A stretch of 64,000 nucleotides of DNA from Kappaphycus alvarezii (Eukaryota; Rhodophyta; Florideophyceae; Gigartinales; Solieriaceae): contig NADL03000655.1 of assembly GCA_002205965.3 (NCBI GenBank), forward strand, positions 744,001 through 808,000, in the 5' to 3' direction. The notes below the pieces were generated by a model. That model was not told where the DNA came from and made no database searches. It saw nothing but the letters and a program-made list of their open reading frames with translations. Shown one piece after another: positions 42,282-52,639 of the stretch. Numbering within the stretch: position 1 is the stretch's first letter; each line of letters starts with the position of its first letter. The translations under genes and the position numbers were made by a program.

Positions 42282-42286
42282 GCCTC

Positions 42287-43530
42287 TCAGCCATAAAGTT
42301 GCCAAGTTCTTGAAGAGCTTAAAGACCACAATTCTATCTGTCCATAAAAGTCGATGGCGAGGGGGATGAGTTCAAAGCCTTCTTGGTCACCAGCTACAGA
42401 AAATTATGCTACTTTCTTCTTCTCGGCACGGTTAAGAGAAGATGCACCGTTGTCAGCTAAGTTGCAATGTGGGGCAGAGTGGGTGCTAACAATGGTGACA
42501 TGCATGTCCATGGGAGATGGGGCGAACAGGGAATCGTCAATGACCAAGTCGAGTGCTCTCCACTCATTGGGGCTCTTGTGCAGATCGGCTGCGAGGACAC
42601 GCTCCCGTTTGACGGAAAGGGAAATGGCGGGGTGCGAGATTTTCGTGGTATAAAAGGTCGCATAGCAGGCTTTGCCGTTGTACCGCCCCGATACCACCCT
42701 TTCATATAACCGCGTGATATCCGAGCTCGTCAGGGATGGGCGGAACGTCGGAATAGCCGGAGAGGAATATGGGGCAGTGGTCCGAGGTGCGGAATACGGA
42801 GCTCTGAGGCGTGTAGAGACCATCGTACGCCAGATCTCGCCGTTACAGGCCATTTAATGGGAGGGGCAGGGTGGAGTAAGCGGCTGAGGCGGAAGAGGAC
42901 TGCTCTGAGAGATGGCGCGAGCAGATATGGTTGTACTGGTGTCCGCGGAAAGATTGGCAAGAGCTTCCCGGAGGGAAATGGCATCGCGAAAGGGACGCAT
43001 GTCTCGAGGGGTCGTCACTTGGGCGAACTGTTTGGGACCATGGTTAACGAGACAGGATCCAATACGGTTGAAGCTCCGTTGGAGGTTTGGGTGAAGTGGG
43101 GCGACATTTGGTTGCGGAGGGGTGGTAAGGCGAGCAAGGATAAGAAGGCGGGTTGACGGCAGGAAGGATTGGCGGGCGGTGTTGAGGTATGGGGTGTGGG
43201 ACGGTTGGGGCGGCGGAGAGGGGTCGGGCCGCCATTGTCGGAGGCAACCAGAGGTAGGAGGCGGACGGCGTTTTTAGCCGCTTTTGTGCTGTACGAGCAG
43301 CCAAAAGCGGTGACCAGGGCTGATTCTTCCTTATGAAGCTCGAAGAGCGCGGAAGGAGCATCCGTTGCGGCCAGGTCAGTAATCAGAGAAAGAATGCGGA
43401 TCGTGTCCGCAACGATGTCCAAAGAGGCGTAAGCCGCGTCACGCATGGATTTATGGGAGTTTACAGGAGTGGGAAGGCCACTAGGGCCTGCCGCTACAGG
43501 GCAGCGGTTGGCATGCAAGGGGTAGGACAA
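42287..43530 (-). pseudogene. Non-LTR superfamily copy (second subfamily), split by the copia element
   Basis: In the C-terminal part the minus strand reads VLAADLHKSPNEWRALDLVI, DMHVTIVSTHSAPHCNLADN and then GFELIPLAIDFYG. The copy at 51.6-52.1 kb has the same blocks (LAADLHKSP, DVTIVSPHS-like, LAIDVYGLIE). The 3' part is separated by the copia insertion: it continues at 37648 with ...RPIHRCYDESSQN, matching ATIYCCYDRPTQN of the 51.6 kb copy. The upstream part (43.53-42.9 kb; HEL and Pro/Thr-rich) is open for 171 codons but I do not recognise it. Confidence 0.55.
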
Positions 43531-43589
43531 GAAAGGTAAGATGTTGCTGGAGAGATTTGAGAAGTGGAAGGTGAAAGCGAGATCAAGTT

Positions 43590-43905
43590 GTGAGCAGTGG
43601 TATCGAAAGCCAAGCAGTGGTATCGAAAGCTAAGGTGGTGATTTTGTATGAATTCGCGGAAGGAAAATCTTACCGAATTCTAAGGCACGATTGTCTGCGA
43701 AGAGTATTCAAAGATCAACTACACAGGCAGGCGGCCGGTGGAAAGCTGTCGCGCCAGCATCACTTGGAGCCTAAACGAAAAACAAGTAATGAAGTCGCTA
43801 AATTCTTGCAGAGGAGAGGAACCACGACGAGAACCAGCGAAAAGAAGCGAGGCGTAGGAAAACCCTCCGACCTTTACCATCCAGGGTGCTATAGATATTG
43901 TTAAG
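43590..43905 (-). pseudogene. Non-LTR C-terminal fragment
   Basis: The complement of GCCGGTGGAAAGCTGTCGCG ... AATGAAGTCGCTAAATTCTT ... GGCGTAGGAAAACCCTCCGA matches the C-terminal coding end at 24.9-25.05 and 50.4-50.55 kb. It lacks finger and upstream parts. Confidence 0.55.
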
Positions 43906-44229
43906 CGAGGAACTGGAGGTATTATCTTTACGCGCAGAAATCACCTCCCTTTCTCTCATCACTCTCTTTCCTTTGTTTCTCCCTTCACTTTTTTCTTCTT
44001 TTGTGTCACGAATTTCCATTTCTTTATACTCTTTCCTTTTCTCGTTTATCGTTTTGTGAACGAATACATTCTTTGATGGTAATTTTCAGAGGAGCCCTGC
44101 CTACCACCAGTTTGGGCTCCGCGTCGAATATTATCGTTACCGTGAAAACTTGCTGTTCGGAAAATAAGGTTGAAGGGGCAGCCTCGCTGCCGCTGGTTGT
44201 CATCCTGCAGCAATTAGTGTTGGCTGCAG

Positions 44230-44993
44230 CTTGCATGGGTCATATTTCGGGTGGAACTACAATCGTTCAGTTGATGCAAAAGGCTCGCACTCCAGACACC
44301 TGACGTTCGAACGAAATCTTGCGGAAAATTGGCTCCGATTCTGCTCAGAAGATAAAATTGATGCCTTAGCAGGATCTGAAAGTTCTTTACTTAAATACCT
44401 TGGCTGGCAATTAAATCAAAGTAAGGTCAGCGCTTCGTCAGTCCGTAACTTTCCAGCATCCTTACCGCACACACTTTCATCAGCCTACCATTTTCATATA
44501 ACAGTTTAATCCAGCTCCATATCTCCGCCTACTAAAAGCAGACTGGTAACGGAAGTTAATCATTGATCCAACTCTGGCCTCAGAACCACCCCTTTTACCC
44601 AGCTCCGTGGCCAATTGAATGTTTACAGCTGCGCTGACTACAACCTATACGTTGTTCCTCCGGAATGCAACTGCTTTGTTGGTCCCTTACGTGCTATTCG
44701 AAAATAGAGAAGATGGTGTGTCGTTACTCCTCAGCAAAGCTATCTCGATTCGCAAGAATCAGCACAGAGGAGCTCTCACACTCTCACACTCTCTTATCGC
44801 CGGAATCCTGGTTTCGAGAAACGTTTTGTCGATCTCGTCTCTCGCTATGACGCGATTCACGGAGGAAGCCGCACAGCTAGCAAGTATTACTGGGCCATAC
44901 AGTCACCAAGCTGTCCACAAGTGCAAAACTTTTCCAGTTTGGTTCCGCTTGTGGCTTGAAGAACTCAAATTGGCTCCAAAATATCAAGAATAA
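44230..44993 (+). pseudogene. Possible tyrosine-recombinase (SAM-like N-terminus) remnant
   Basis: RHLTFERNLAENWLRFCSED, then KYLGWQLNQSKVSASSVRNF resembles the N-terminal core-binding domain of tyrosine recombinases (helix, W..FC, YL.W, SSV.N). After a stop at 44507 a second frame (44619-44993) has LRNATALLVPYVLFENREDG and VSLLLSKAISI, a plausible start of the catalytic fold. I cannot see the R-H-x-x-R or Tyr residues, so the call is tentative. Such enzymes occur in Crypton and DIRS elements. Confidence 0.35.
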
Positions 44994-44999
44994 TGGTCA

Positions 45000-46320
45000 T
45001 CACACTCGCTACGCATGAGCACCGCATCCAAATAAACCGTTACTGAAGTTCAAGGGTGCAGGATTTTAATGGAGTGCCTGGACCGCCAGCCGCAAGTTTC
45101 GCGAATCTTATTTGTATAGTTATTTGCTGTTTTTCTTCGCTCAATTTTTTTGTCTCACTCTCGAATACTCCCTTTAGTCCTTCGGATTTCTCAAGTTGTT
45201 ATTTGGTGAAATGATTGGAAAATTATGACGGAATATGAAAATCTGGCTTCGACGTAGCTGTGATACACAAATCTGAGCAATTCACGCTGTCACAGCTGAA
45301 TCTCGGCTGTGTCTGCAAAGTTTCTCTGTAATTGTCTCGAGATAAGGCCACGTAAGGAGCTAAACTTTCCTCAAAGACTTGGTGTGCGATCAAAACCCGT
45401 CGAGCAGGGCTATATAACCCCCATATTGAGAACCTCGGCAACGACTTCTGGTTCCTCAAGTCATCGCTTGTTCTCTCACCTCCCGCTCTCCATGCATCCT
45501 TCATTGTCCAACCAAAAGCCGTAATTTGTTCTTGATTATGTTACAATTGCTTACTTTGTTATGATGATTCATGTGTCATGCAAATTCAGCAAACGCTATA
45601 AGAATTGATTTTGTTCTGGTCAGAGGATCAACATACATAATAGGTCACGGCCGCGAGACCGGCGCTACTTTCCGGACAACTCTTGCGACGCGAACAAACA
45701 CATGCAAAGTGTTTGTTCGGTTAGCACTACCATCTTAAGCATGATGGAACGAATGGATCTGTCCAAAAATCTCAGCGTTTGGAGTTAAAGGCCAATTACC
45801 TCATCAAATTCGATCGTTCCATTGTTTTTGGTCATCTTAGCCTGCTCACCTTTTCTCTGGAACATCTTCACCCCTTCGTGTGCCTCGCCATGTCGTTCAT
45901 TACTCGTAGTGTACACTCATTCGAAACAAGCTAGGTTGACATCAAATTGAAGCCTTTACACTACACCCATTATGGTACCGTCCCCGGACGAACCTCCCCG
46001 TGCCAAAAGCTGCTGAACAGTAGCATCCGGAGACTTTAGTGATGCTTGCATTTTTACTCCTGTCATTGCCAGTTCTGCCCCGAAGGAACGTTCAAAATAA
46101 ATGTTTTGATCAGTCCCATTTACTGATGCCATAAAGTTTAAAAAAAGTTTAAAAAAAGTTACTCGACTACTGGAGCAAGTCAGCTGCACAGCTTATCCTG
46201 ATTGCTATAATGCGTACTTGTAGTTATCTATGTGCTGTTAGCTTTTTGGTACCACTGTACAGTACTGTACATATGTTTTGTTTTGATATAGTGTTTGTGT
46301 TTTTCAAATTGTTTTATTCA
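45000..46320. other. No recognisable gene
   Basis: Short open frames only. A CTGTACAGTACTGTACATAT motif occurs at 46254-46273, before the repeat below. Confidence 0.4.
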
Positions 46321-46324
46321 CCCA

Positions 46325-46560
46325 GCGATCGAGACCTATGGGATGGTTAGAGCGGTGCTTACCCAAAGGCACGCTGCTGGGGCCGTCATGTCCAACGCGG
46401 TATGCCTGCTCGCCGGCATTGAGCCGGCCTTGTAAGGAAGGTCATGTACTGTAGTGTTACCCATCAGCGACGACTTTTCCAGCATAACGCATTAGCCGCG
46501 TGGATATAACCGACCACATCTTCCATGCATTAAAATAACCCCAAAATTTCCCCCAACAGA
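46325..46560 (+). pseudogene. Non-LTR C-terminus and 3' tail
   Basis: GAGACCTATGGGATGGTTAG encodes ETYGMVRAVLTQRHAAGAVM then SNAVCLLAGIEPAL and a TAA. The tail (CATCAGCGACGACTT; GACCACATCTTCCATGCATT; AACCCCAAAATTTCCCCC) follows to about 46556. It forms an inverted pair with 46870-47160. Confidence 0.7.
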
Positions 46561-46709
46561 GACAGGACACCGCCACAAAATACTGTACAAGTACCGTAGG
46601 CTTTGCATCAGGCATCACATCCTTGCGACACGATAAGGCTGTATCAGACTCGAAATGTACAGTACGGTACAGTACAGTAAAGATACTTTTTTTCAATAAA
46701 AAACAATGG

Positions 46710-46800
46710 TACATGTTTTCAATAATATGACATGCAGATTTGGAACTCCAAATAGGTCCCAGCCAATCCATACATCTCAATAAAGACACTCCCGTTTTTT
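46710..46800. repeat. Dispersed repeat shared with 25.24-25.32 kb
   Basis: GCAGATTTGGAACTCCAAAT ... CATACATCTCAATAAAGACA; same orientation as the 25.2 kb copy. It lies in the spacer between the two convergent 3' ends. Confidence 0.55.
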
Positions 46801-46869
46801 CCTCTCCAATAATGATAGAAAGGTACAGCGATGAATCCCGATATAGTGCAATTTTGGACAGTGCTTCCT

Positions 46870-47160
46870 TTCGATTAGGGGGAATTTTTGGGTTATTTTA
46901 ATGCATGGAAGATGTGGTCGGTTATATCCACGCAGCTAATGCGTTATGTGGAATAAGTCGTCGCTGATGGGTAACACTACAGTACAGTACATGACCTTCC
47001 TTACAGAGCCGGCTCAATGCCGGCGAGCAGGCATGCCGCGTTGGACATGACGGCCGCAGCAGCGTGCCTTTGGGTAAGCACCGCTCTGACCATCCCATAG
47101 GTCTCCATCGCTCGAACGGCCACGTTCCGCGCGACATCGATTAGTGCCTTTGACAATGCC
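46870..47160 (-). pseudogene. Non-LTR C-terminus and 3' tail, converging copy
   Basis: On the minus strand MALSKALIDVARNVAVRAME, TYGMVRAVLTQRHAAAAVMS, NAACLLAGIEPAL and a stop, then the same tail as the plus-strand copy, ending near 46873. Identity between the two arms is high by eye over about 230 bp. Confidence 0.7.
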
Positions 47161-47199
47161 ATGTCCGGGAATAGTAGCTCATTTATGCCCAGCCGACGC

Positions 47200-48600
47200 T
47201 CTCATCCCGACCCCCAGATTTATGTTGCCCCATTCTGCGACTCTCGTCGGAGAGAAGGGACGGAAACACCTTCCCGCACAAGCCAGTCATCGACGTTAGC
47301 AAGGGGGGCTTGGGTGGACGTGTCGCACAAGACGCTTGCTTGATACTGGATGAGGCCCAACATCCTTCCTGTTGGCTACTCTGCGCTTGTCAATCCATCG
47401 AAAGAATGAAGAACACGTCCAAGGAAAGCGACATCCCGGAGGTGGTGAGTTTGCCGTGGGGCTGGCGCAGCATGGAGGAAATCGGCAGGGGTTAAGCGAA
47501 ACGGTAATTTTTATCGCGAATGCTGATCACTTGTTTACGTAGTTTGATGTTGGGGAAAAGAGAGAGGATCTTTACTCATTGCTTATCTTGACGCCCAGCT
47601 GTGAGACCAGTCAAGTTTGAGGATAAAATGCTGTTTTGCGTTTGGACTGGCTTAAAGTAGCGAAGCATGCTACTGAAGCAGGAGGCAAACGTGATACTGT
47701 AGAGTGGGGGGGGGATACTGTATTCACGGCGATGGGATCAAGCACTCAGTGGCGTCGAAGAGGGGTTGGATAGAATCGTTATAAGCAATTTAGCCAAGGT
47801 AGCTTTCGTCCACGACCTTTCGTCATTGGCTCAGGTTGACGCGCTTTTGTAATCTTGCTCACGACTGCTACGTATCCGATGCAAGTGCTGGTTTTCACCG
47901 TACCTCGAATGGCTTCTGGTACCTTGGACACCACTCAGCAAGCCAACGCGTGGAACACAAGTGAAGTCCTGATTCCGGAAATACTCATGTGCTGCACCGA
48001 ATAGGACCCATTCTCATTACTGCCTTTTACAGCCTTATGTCCAAGTTTGGCACTGAACGGTGTGAGGGATCTTTTTGGGTGAAACTTTACTTCAATGAGG
48101 CTAACCTATTTTTCAATCATTACAACACCCCAATTTTTCCTCTTCAATGAGTACCTATCGTGGCAAATTTAGGTGGATGATTTCAACTCCAGAAACATTA
48201 TGAGTAAAAATATTGTATTAACAGAAAACAAAAACCCTGTAAGCACTGCAAGCTTGTCATGTAGGCATCAGTCATTCGATGCCAACGTGAGACTGGCGCT
48301 TGCAGTCCAGCTGGGAAATTGCGAACGTTAGACGTTTAAACGAACTGATTTGATCTTTTGCGTACCTATGTGCAAGCGAGCCGGCATTCTTTTGCGACAG
48401 ACCCCTGATGATCCCTCAACACCATGACTGCCCAAAAAATCCGTTCCCTCTAAATATTTGACATTACACGAATTCTGCAAACAACATGACTCTTCGAGCA
48501 ATTTAGGTGGCTCCATTCAACTGGGCCAACATATACCGTTCCTTATAGTGGCCGAAATGCTTAAATGGTGATAGTACACTGCGGCCACGTCTTTAGATTG
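47200..48600. other. No recognisable gene
   Basis: Only short unassignable frames. Confidence 0.35.
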
Positions 48601-48609
48601 CACATCTGC

Positions 48610-48840
48610 AAGACTCGAAATGTCCCATCTCAACGCTTGGAGGATGGCATCCGGCGGCGTTCTCCGTCGTCAAGGAACTCGCGAGAACCGTTGCCACCCG
48701 CGCAATGAACGGTTTTCGAAGGTTAGAGCCATTCTTTTACAGCGGCACTCCGCTTTGACAGTAACCTCCAATGCCGCTTGTTTGCTGGCTGGCCTCCCTT
48801 CCACCTTCTGGTAGATTGGAGTGCCATCCACAGCTTTCGA
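48610..48840 (+). pseudogene. Non-LTR C-terminal fragment
   Basis: Shifted frames give GWHP(A)AFSVVKELARTVAT-like residues, then FSKVRAILLQRHSALTVTSN and AACLLAGLPSTFW, the same terminal block as at 23.7-23.85 kb. Confidence 0.6.
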
Positions 48841-49098
48841 CGCATCGTACGGTTTCGCAATTGGCTTGACAATGACACGATATCTACGCTTCGGTACAAA
48901 TTTACTGGATACCAACCCACATATCCACCACAGTAAATTAACCCCCGTTTAAAGAATTTGCACTAAGTCAAAGTTTACAACTCAGTATCCTTCCTTGGTC
49001 AACGGCCAGTGATTGTTAGTAAGACATTGTCATGACGGCGGATGCGGATTCACTGCCTCAGCCAACTCCGACGTTTCTATTTCCCTTCAGAATGGGCA

Positions 49099-50045
49099 TC
49101 AATCGTCGGTTTGTTCCTGCTGCTGGATCACTTGGTTGCGTAGAGACTTAATTTCCTCCTGATACCCCAAAGAGTCTATATCGTCCTGAAGTTCCGCAAC
49201 AAGCCCGTCAAAGGTGTCACAGACCGGAAGTAGGTGAGAACTTATCTTCTGTTCCTCTAGTCTCTTTCTGGGCCCCAGCATGAACTCGCGAAGAGACGTT
49301 TGCATCCCTGCCCCATCCATCAATCAAGAACTGCTGTGGAATGAATTCATACAAAAAATCGACAATTTTCTCCGGCTCCTCAAACCTGAGCAGGCGTAAC
49401 GACCTGTAAACGTTATCTGTCTTGAAACCGCAATAATGGACCTGCGGGCGCCAGTGCATATCCCAGCGCTTGGCTTCTTTCTGCCTGCCAGACCCAGAGG
49501 GGAATTCTTCCGCAACCCATTTCTCAAAACTATCGGGAGTCCTCACGTCCTCGTCCAAGTGCGGTTCTACCTTGTCCAAATACGCAGACAGGGTTCTCAT
49601 AAGGGGGTTTCTGGACGGCGTACCGAGGAATGTTCGGGTCCGCAAGCCACTTTGCTATGCTCCTCGTTGGGAATCGTGAGATGTCCAGGTCCAGGTTTGT
49701 AGTCTTTTGTGAATGACGGCAAAATTTTCGTAATCCTCAACACCGCTGACGCGGTGCAGCAACCCGATGTGGTACGAGCATCCATTTTTCAGGATGGCGC
49801 ATACTGCGTATGAAATTTTGTCTGTGTGAACAGCGTAAATCAACTGGTGGGAAAGCAAGCGTTGTAGATTGTGACCAGGATGATGTTGAAAAACGTATGG
49901 CATTGCCCGGGCAAATACTCCTCTTCTCAATCTCAGAAAAGTTAAGTTGCAAACAGAAGTAGGCAACGAGGAGACCAATCAACAGGACGGCAAGCAGCTG
50001 CCGTTTACTGCCATTTCCCGTGGGCTTTGGGTCGAGAGATGGCAT
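49099..50045 (-). pseudogene. Carbohydrate sulfotransferase-like pseudogene 2
   Basis: From ATG 50045: short basic cytoplasmic tail (MPSLDPKPTGNGSKRQ), signal anchor LLAVLLIGLLVAYFCLQLNF and a stem. A frame change follows, then AMPYVFQHHPGHNLQRLLSH and CAILKNGCS, where the PAPS loop of pseudogene 1 reads CPIPKTGCS. A further shift near 49600-49690 precedes NPLMRTLSAYLDKVEPHLDE, HWRPQVHYCGFKTDNVYRSL and a coiled-coil-like end (YQEEIKSLRNQVIQQQ). The layout is that of a type II Golgi sulfotransferase acting on sugars with PAPS. Broken, and with the PAPS-loop Pro and Thr altered, it is probably inactive. It is a diverged paralogue of 25.88-26.78 kb on the same strand. Confidence 0.75.
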
Positions 50046-50289
50046 GGGGAGCAGGTTTGGGGAGACGCGAGTTGAGTTTGCGAGAAACGATGAGCGGCGA
50101 GGCTTTGAGATGAGTTGCTGATGCGCACTTCCGGGAAATTGGTGAACGTGTGTGTGAACTCTTTAATAAAAGTGTATGTTTTGTTGTGTTTGTGCGGGCA
50201 GTGACAAAGAGCTGAGGTGGACAACCCCCGACATGTCCACCAAGCTTTCTACGCCCATCGCAGTGTGAACTGGTATGAGAGTACAAGCC

Positions 50290-51083
50290 CTTCACCCTAT
50301 CAGTTTTTGGTGGTGGTAAATCTTTATTGGTTGTACAATGTCGCACAGAAGCGTGCGGAGGGTATTCATAAATTAACTACGGATGCGGGCGGCGGGTAGA
50401 AACCTGTCGCGCCTGCATTATTTGGGGACTAAATGCAAAACGGGTAACGAAGTCGCGGAGCTCTGTTGAGGGGGGACCTGCGACGGGAAGGCGAAGGAAG
50501 CAAGGCGGCGGAAAAAACCTTGCCGTCGTCGCCCAAGGCGCCATAGATATCAATCCCGACGGGGGAGAGGAGGATATCGTTTTGGTTGCAGTAAGTGCCG
50601 TAATGACGATGTTTCTCGCGCTCTGCGAGTGTTGCGGCAGCGCCTGCGGTAACCGTACTTGGCGACATGTGGCGGCGTGCGGAGGGGTGGGCAACAGTAA
50701 CGTCGACGGCGATATCGGTACTGTGAAGCCCGTATGCAGCGGGTATGTAAATGTCCATTCGTAGCGCGGGGACTCCGAATGCCCAGATGGGTTCGGAACC
50801 TGTAGAGGAGCGGATGTTCGACGAGGGCGACGATCCCAACTTCCTTGCAGTAGCGGGCAAGAACGTTGCGGAGAATGTGATGACGACGAGTCATTCCGTC
50901 TTCGTATTTGCAGGTCAACGCGTGTTGACCACTTGGATCTAAGACGGGTGCGATGTCGGCCGAGCGGCGGGAGCAGACCGGACAACGAGTAGATCCAGGG
51001 AATAGCGCGATGCCGAGACGTAGTTTTTGAGCGCAGTTTCCGTAATCATGCAGCGAGTACAGTTTACGTAATTGGTTCTTCAC
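50290..51083 (-). pseudogene. Non-LTR superfamily copy with 3' end
   Basis: LRLGIALFPGSTRCPVCSRR, DPSGQHALTCKYEDGMTRRH and HILRNVLARYCKEVGIVALV give the finger and RH-box. MDIYIPAAYGLHSTDIAVDV and GIDIYGALGDDGKVFSAALL follow in another frame, then the 3' tail to about 50290. It is a near-twin of 24.4-25.13 kb (plus strand). The frame with the finger and the frame with the DVTV block are different, so at least one shift. Confidence 0.65.
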
Positions 51084-51115
51084 TGAATACAGTAGTCGGT
51101 CAGTCGGTGCATGTC
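51060..51115 (+). repeat. Non-LTR 3'-tail-like fragment
   Basis: TAATTGGTTCTTCACTGAAT then GTCGGTCAGTCGGTG resembles the tail after 12103 (TTAGTTCTTAACTGAATAGG; GGTCAGTCGGTG). A further piece (GCACACTCAAGATAAGTAAT) is at 51430. Confidence 0.45.
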
Positions 51116-51629
51116 AGAGACTGCTTGTGCGCGACGCTAGGTTTAGAGCATGTGGCCCAGGAGGGGCAAGCCGGGTCCGGCTGAAGGGACCATCAAATGG
51201 TGTGGCTACTGTACAGTATGGTGTAGGCCGTACTGTAGGCTACTGTAATTATTGATAACCCTCGTATCCGCGGGATATTGAACAGCTGTCCATGAGGGTT
51301 GTCGCCGCCGTGTTACTGTACTGTACAGTACACTAGCCGGACGGAGTGTGACCGCTGAGGGTCAATAAATATCAGGCCGCAGAGGGCCGACGGAAGAGTG
51401 CGCGGAGGCACGACACCGATCCGGTTTTAGTGCACACTCAAGATAAGTAATGACTAAAGATCCTTTGGAACCTGCAACAAGTGTCAGGCTGGTGATGTCA
51501 CCGACAATAGGGGGTGTACGCCCTTTATAAAACATGAAGTAAAGATGATTCAACAATAGGGGAAAGAGGTGACCTTTTATTCAAATGCAATATAATGGGA
51601 CCTTACGGCTCCTAATGGACCTAATAGGG

Positions 51630-52110
51630 CTCAAAACCGCTGATTTTGCGTTGGTCGATCATAACAGCAGTATATCGTTGCGAGAAAGCTAATAGCTTTG
51701 TTCGGGGCGCGCAAAACTATGTGACGGCAGGTTTTTATTCCCTTACAGTGCAATTTGTGATAACCTGGAGGCTGGAGGCCGGATATTTCGATCAGGCCAT
51801 AAACATCAATTGCCAAGGGGCGCAGTTCGATGCCTTATGACCGCCATGGGGGCCCGTAATAGATGTGCTTCTTCTGGTAGCGCGCTAGAGCGCGAATGTG
51901 CCGCCATCGGCGAGGTCTCGGTAGGGACGTGAGTGGGGGCTGACGATAGTAACGTCAATTCCTTGCGGGGAGGGGGCGAAGGGGGTCGTCGATGGAGAGG
52001 TCGAGTTTTCGTTGCTCAGCAGGGCTTTTATGGAGGTCGGCCGCGAGGGCTCGTTCATGTGAGACAGACAGTGTAGTATTATTTCCCTAGAATTTGGCAG
52101 GGGAGTGAGC
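51630..52110 (-). pseudogene. Non-LTR superfamily fragment (second subfamily)
   Basis: SHERALAADLHKSPAEQRKL, a DVTIVSPHSRPYRDLADGG-type block in a neighbouring frame, then GIELRPLAIDVYGLIEIS and ATIYCCYDRPTQN. It matches the copy split by the copia element (42.29-43.5 kb). Several frame changes. Confidence 0.55.
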
Positions 52111-52639
52111 CTCGCTAGTCAAAAGACCGCACTGTCTCAGTAGTCAAAGATGAGTAAGGCACGTCAGTGGCAAAGGAGAAGCACAGTCTCTGGTGAGGCT
52201 CACGAATGTGTCGTAACAAGCCGAACACTGGCGGTAGAGGGGGTGGCGCTGTGGGGTTAGACAAATTGTTGAACTTAGTTTCTGGTTTTGGGGGTGCTTG
52301 CTGGTTTATTGTCACGTCACAAGGTGGGCGCGTTATATCTCACTTCCACCCTGTGCGCACCCATAATTACTAATTACTATCTCTACAATCTCCCTTTGAT
52401 ATATTTTTCAATTAATAAATACATCAGTCAGCATTGCCATCCAGCACAGTCTGTGCTATAGCCCACGTGTCCACTAGGTCCAGATAAGCCAAATATTGTC
52501 AAGCGCCAGCAATGTGTATCGTGGTGCATCCCGCCCGCTCAGACACATCCGTGGCACCTGATTCTCCTACAGACAGCAAAATGGCAGGGTTGGTAAGGCG
52601 GCGGAGTAGAGTGTCGTGTAACCGGTTTTGCCGCCAGTA

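Larger units (their letters stand above)
37649..42286 (-). mobile_element. Ty1/copia retrotransposon complete from end to end
   Basis: LTRs at 42055-42281 (5') and 37654-37879 (3') differ at only a handful of bases and are bounded by TG...CA. They are flanked by the 5-bp duplication GCCTC (37649-37653, 42282-42286). The primer site GGTTATGGGCCCAG abuts the 5' LTR and a purine tract abuts the 3' LTR. Coding order on the minus strand is gag, protease, integrase, RT, RNase H. Despite the similar LTRs the pol frames contain several shifts, so this copy looks recently inserted but defective, or the sequence has errors. Confidence 0.9.

Noticed and set aside
46325-47160. MITE with 230-bp inverted repeats
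   Set aside because: The arms encode the non-LTR C-terminus (QRHAAAAVMSNAACLLAG) and its tail, and single arms occur elsewhere, so this is two converging 3' ends, not one element.
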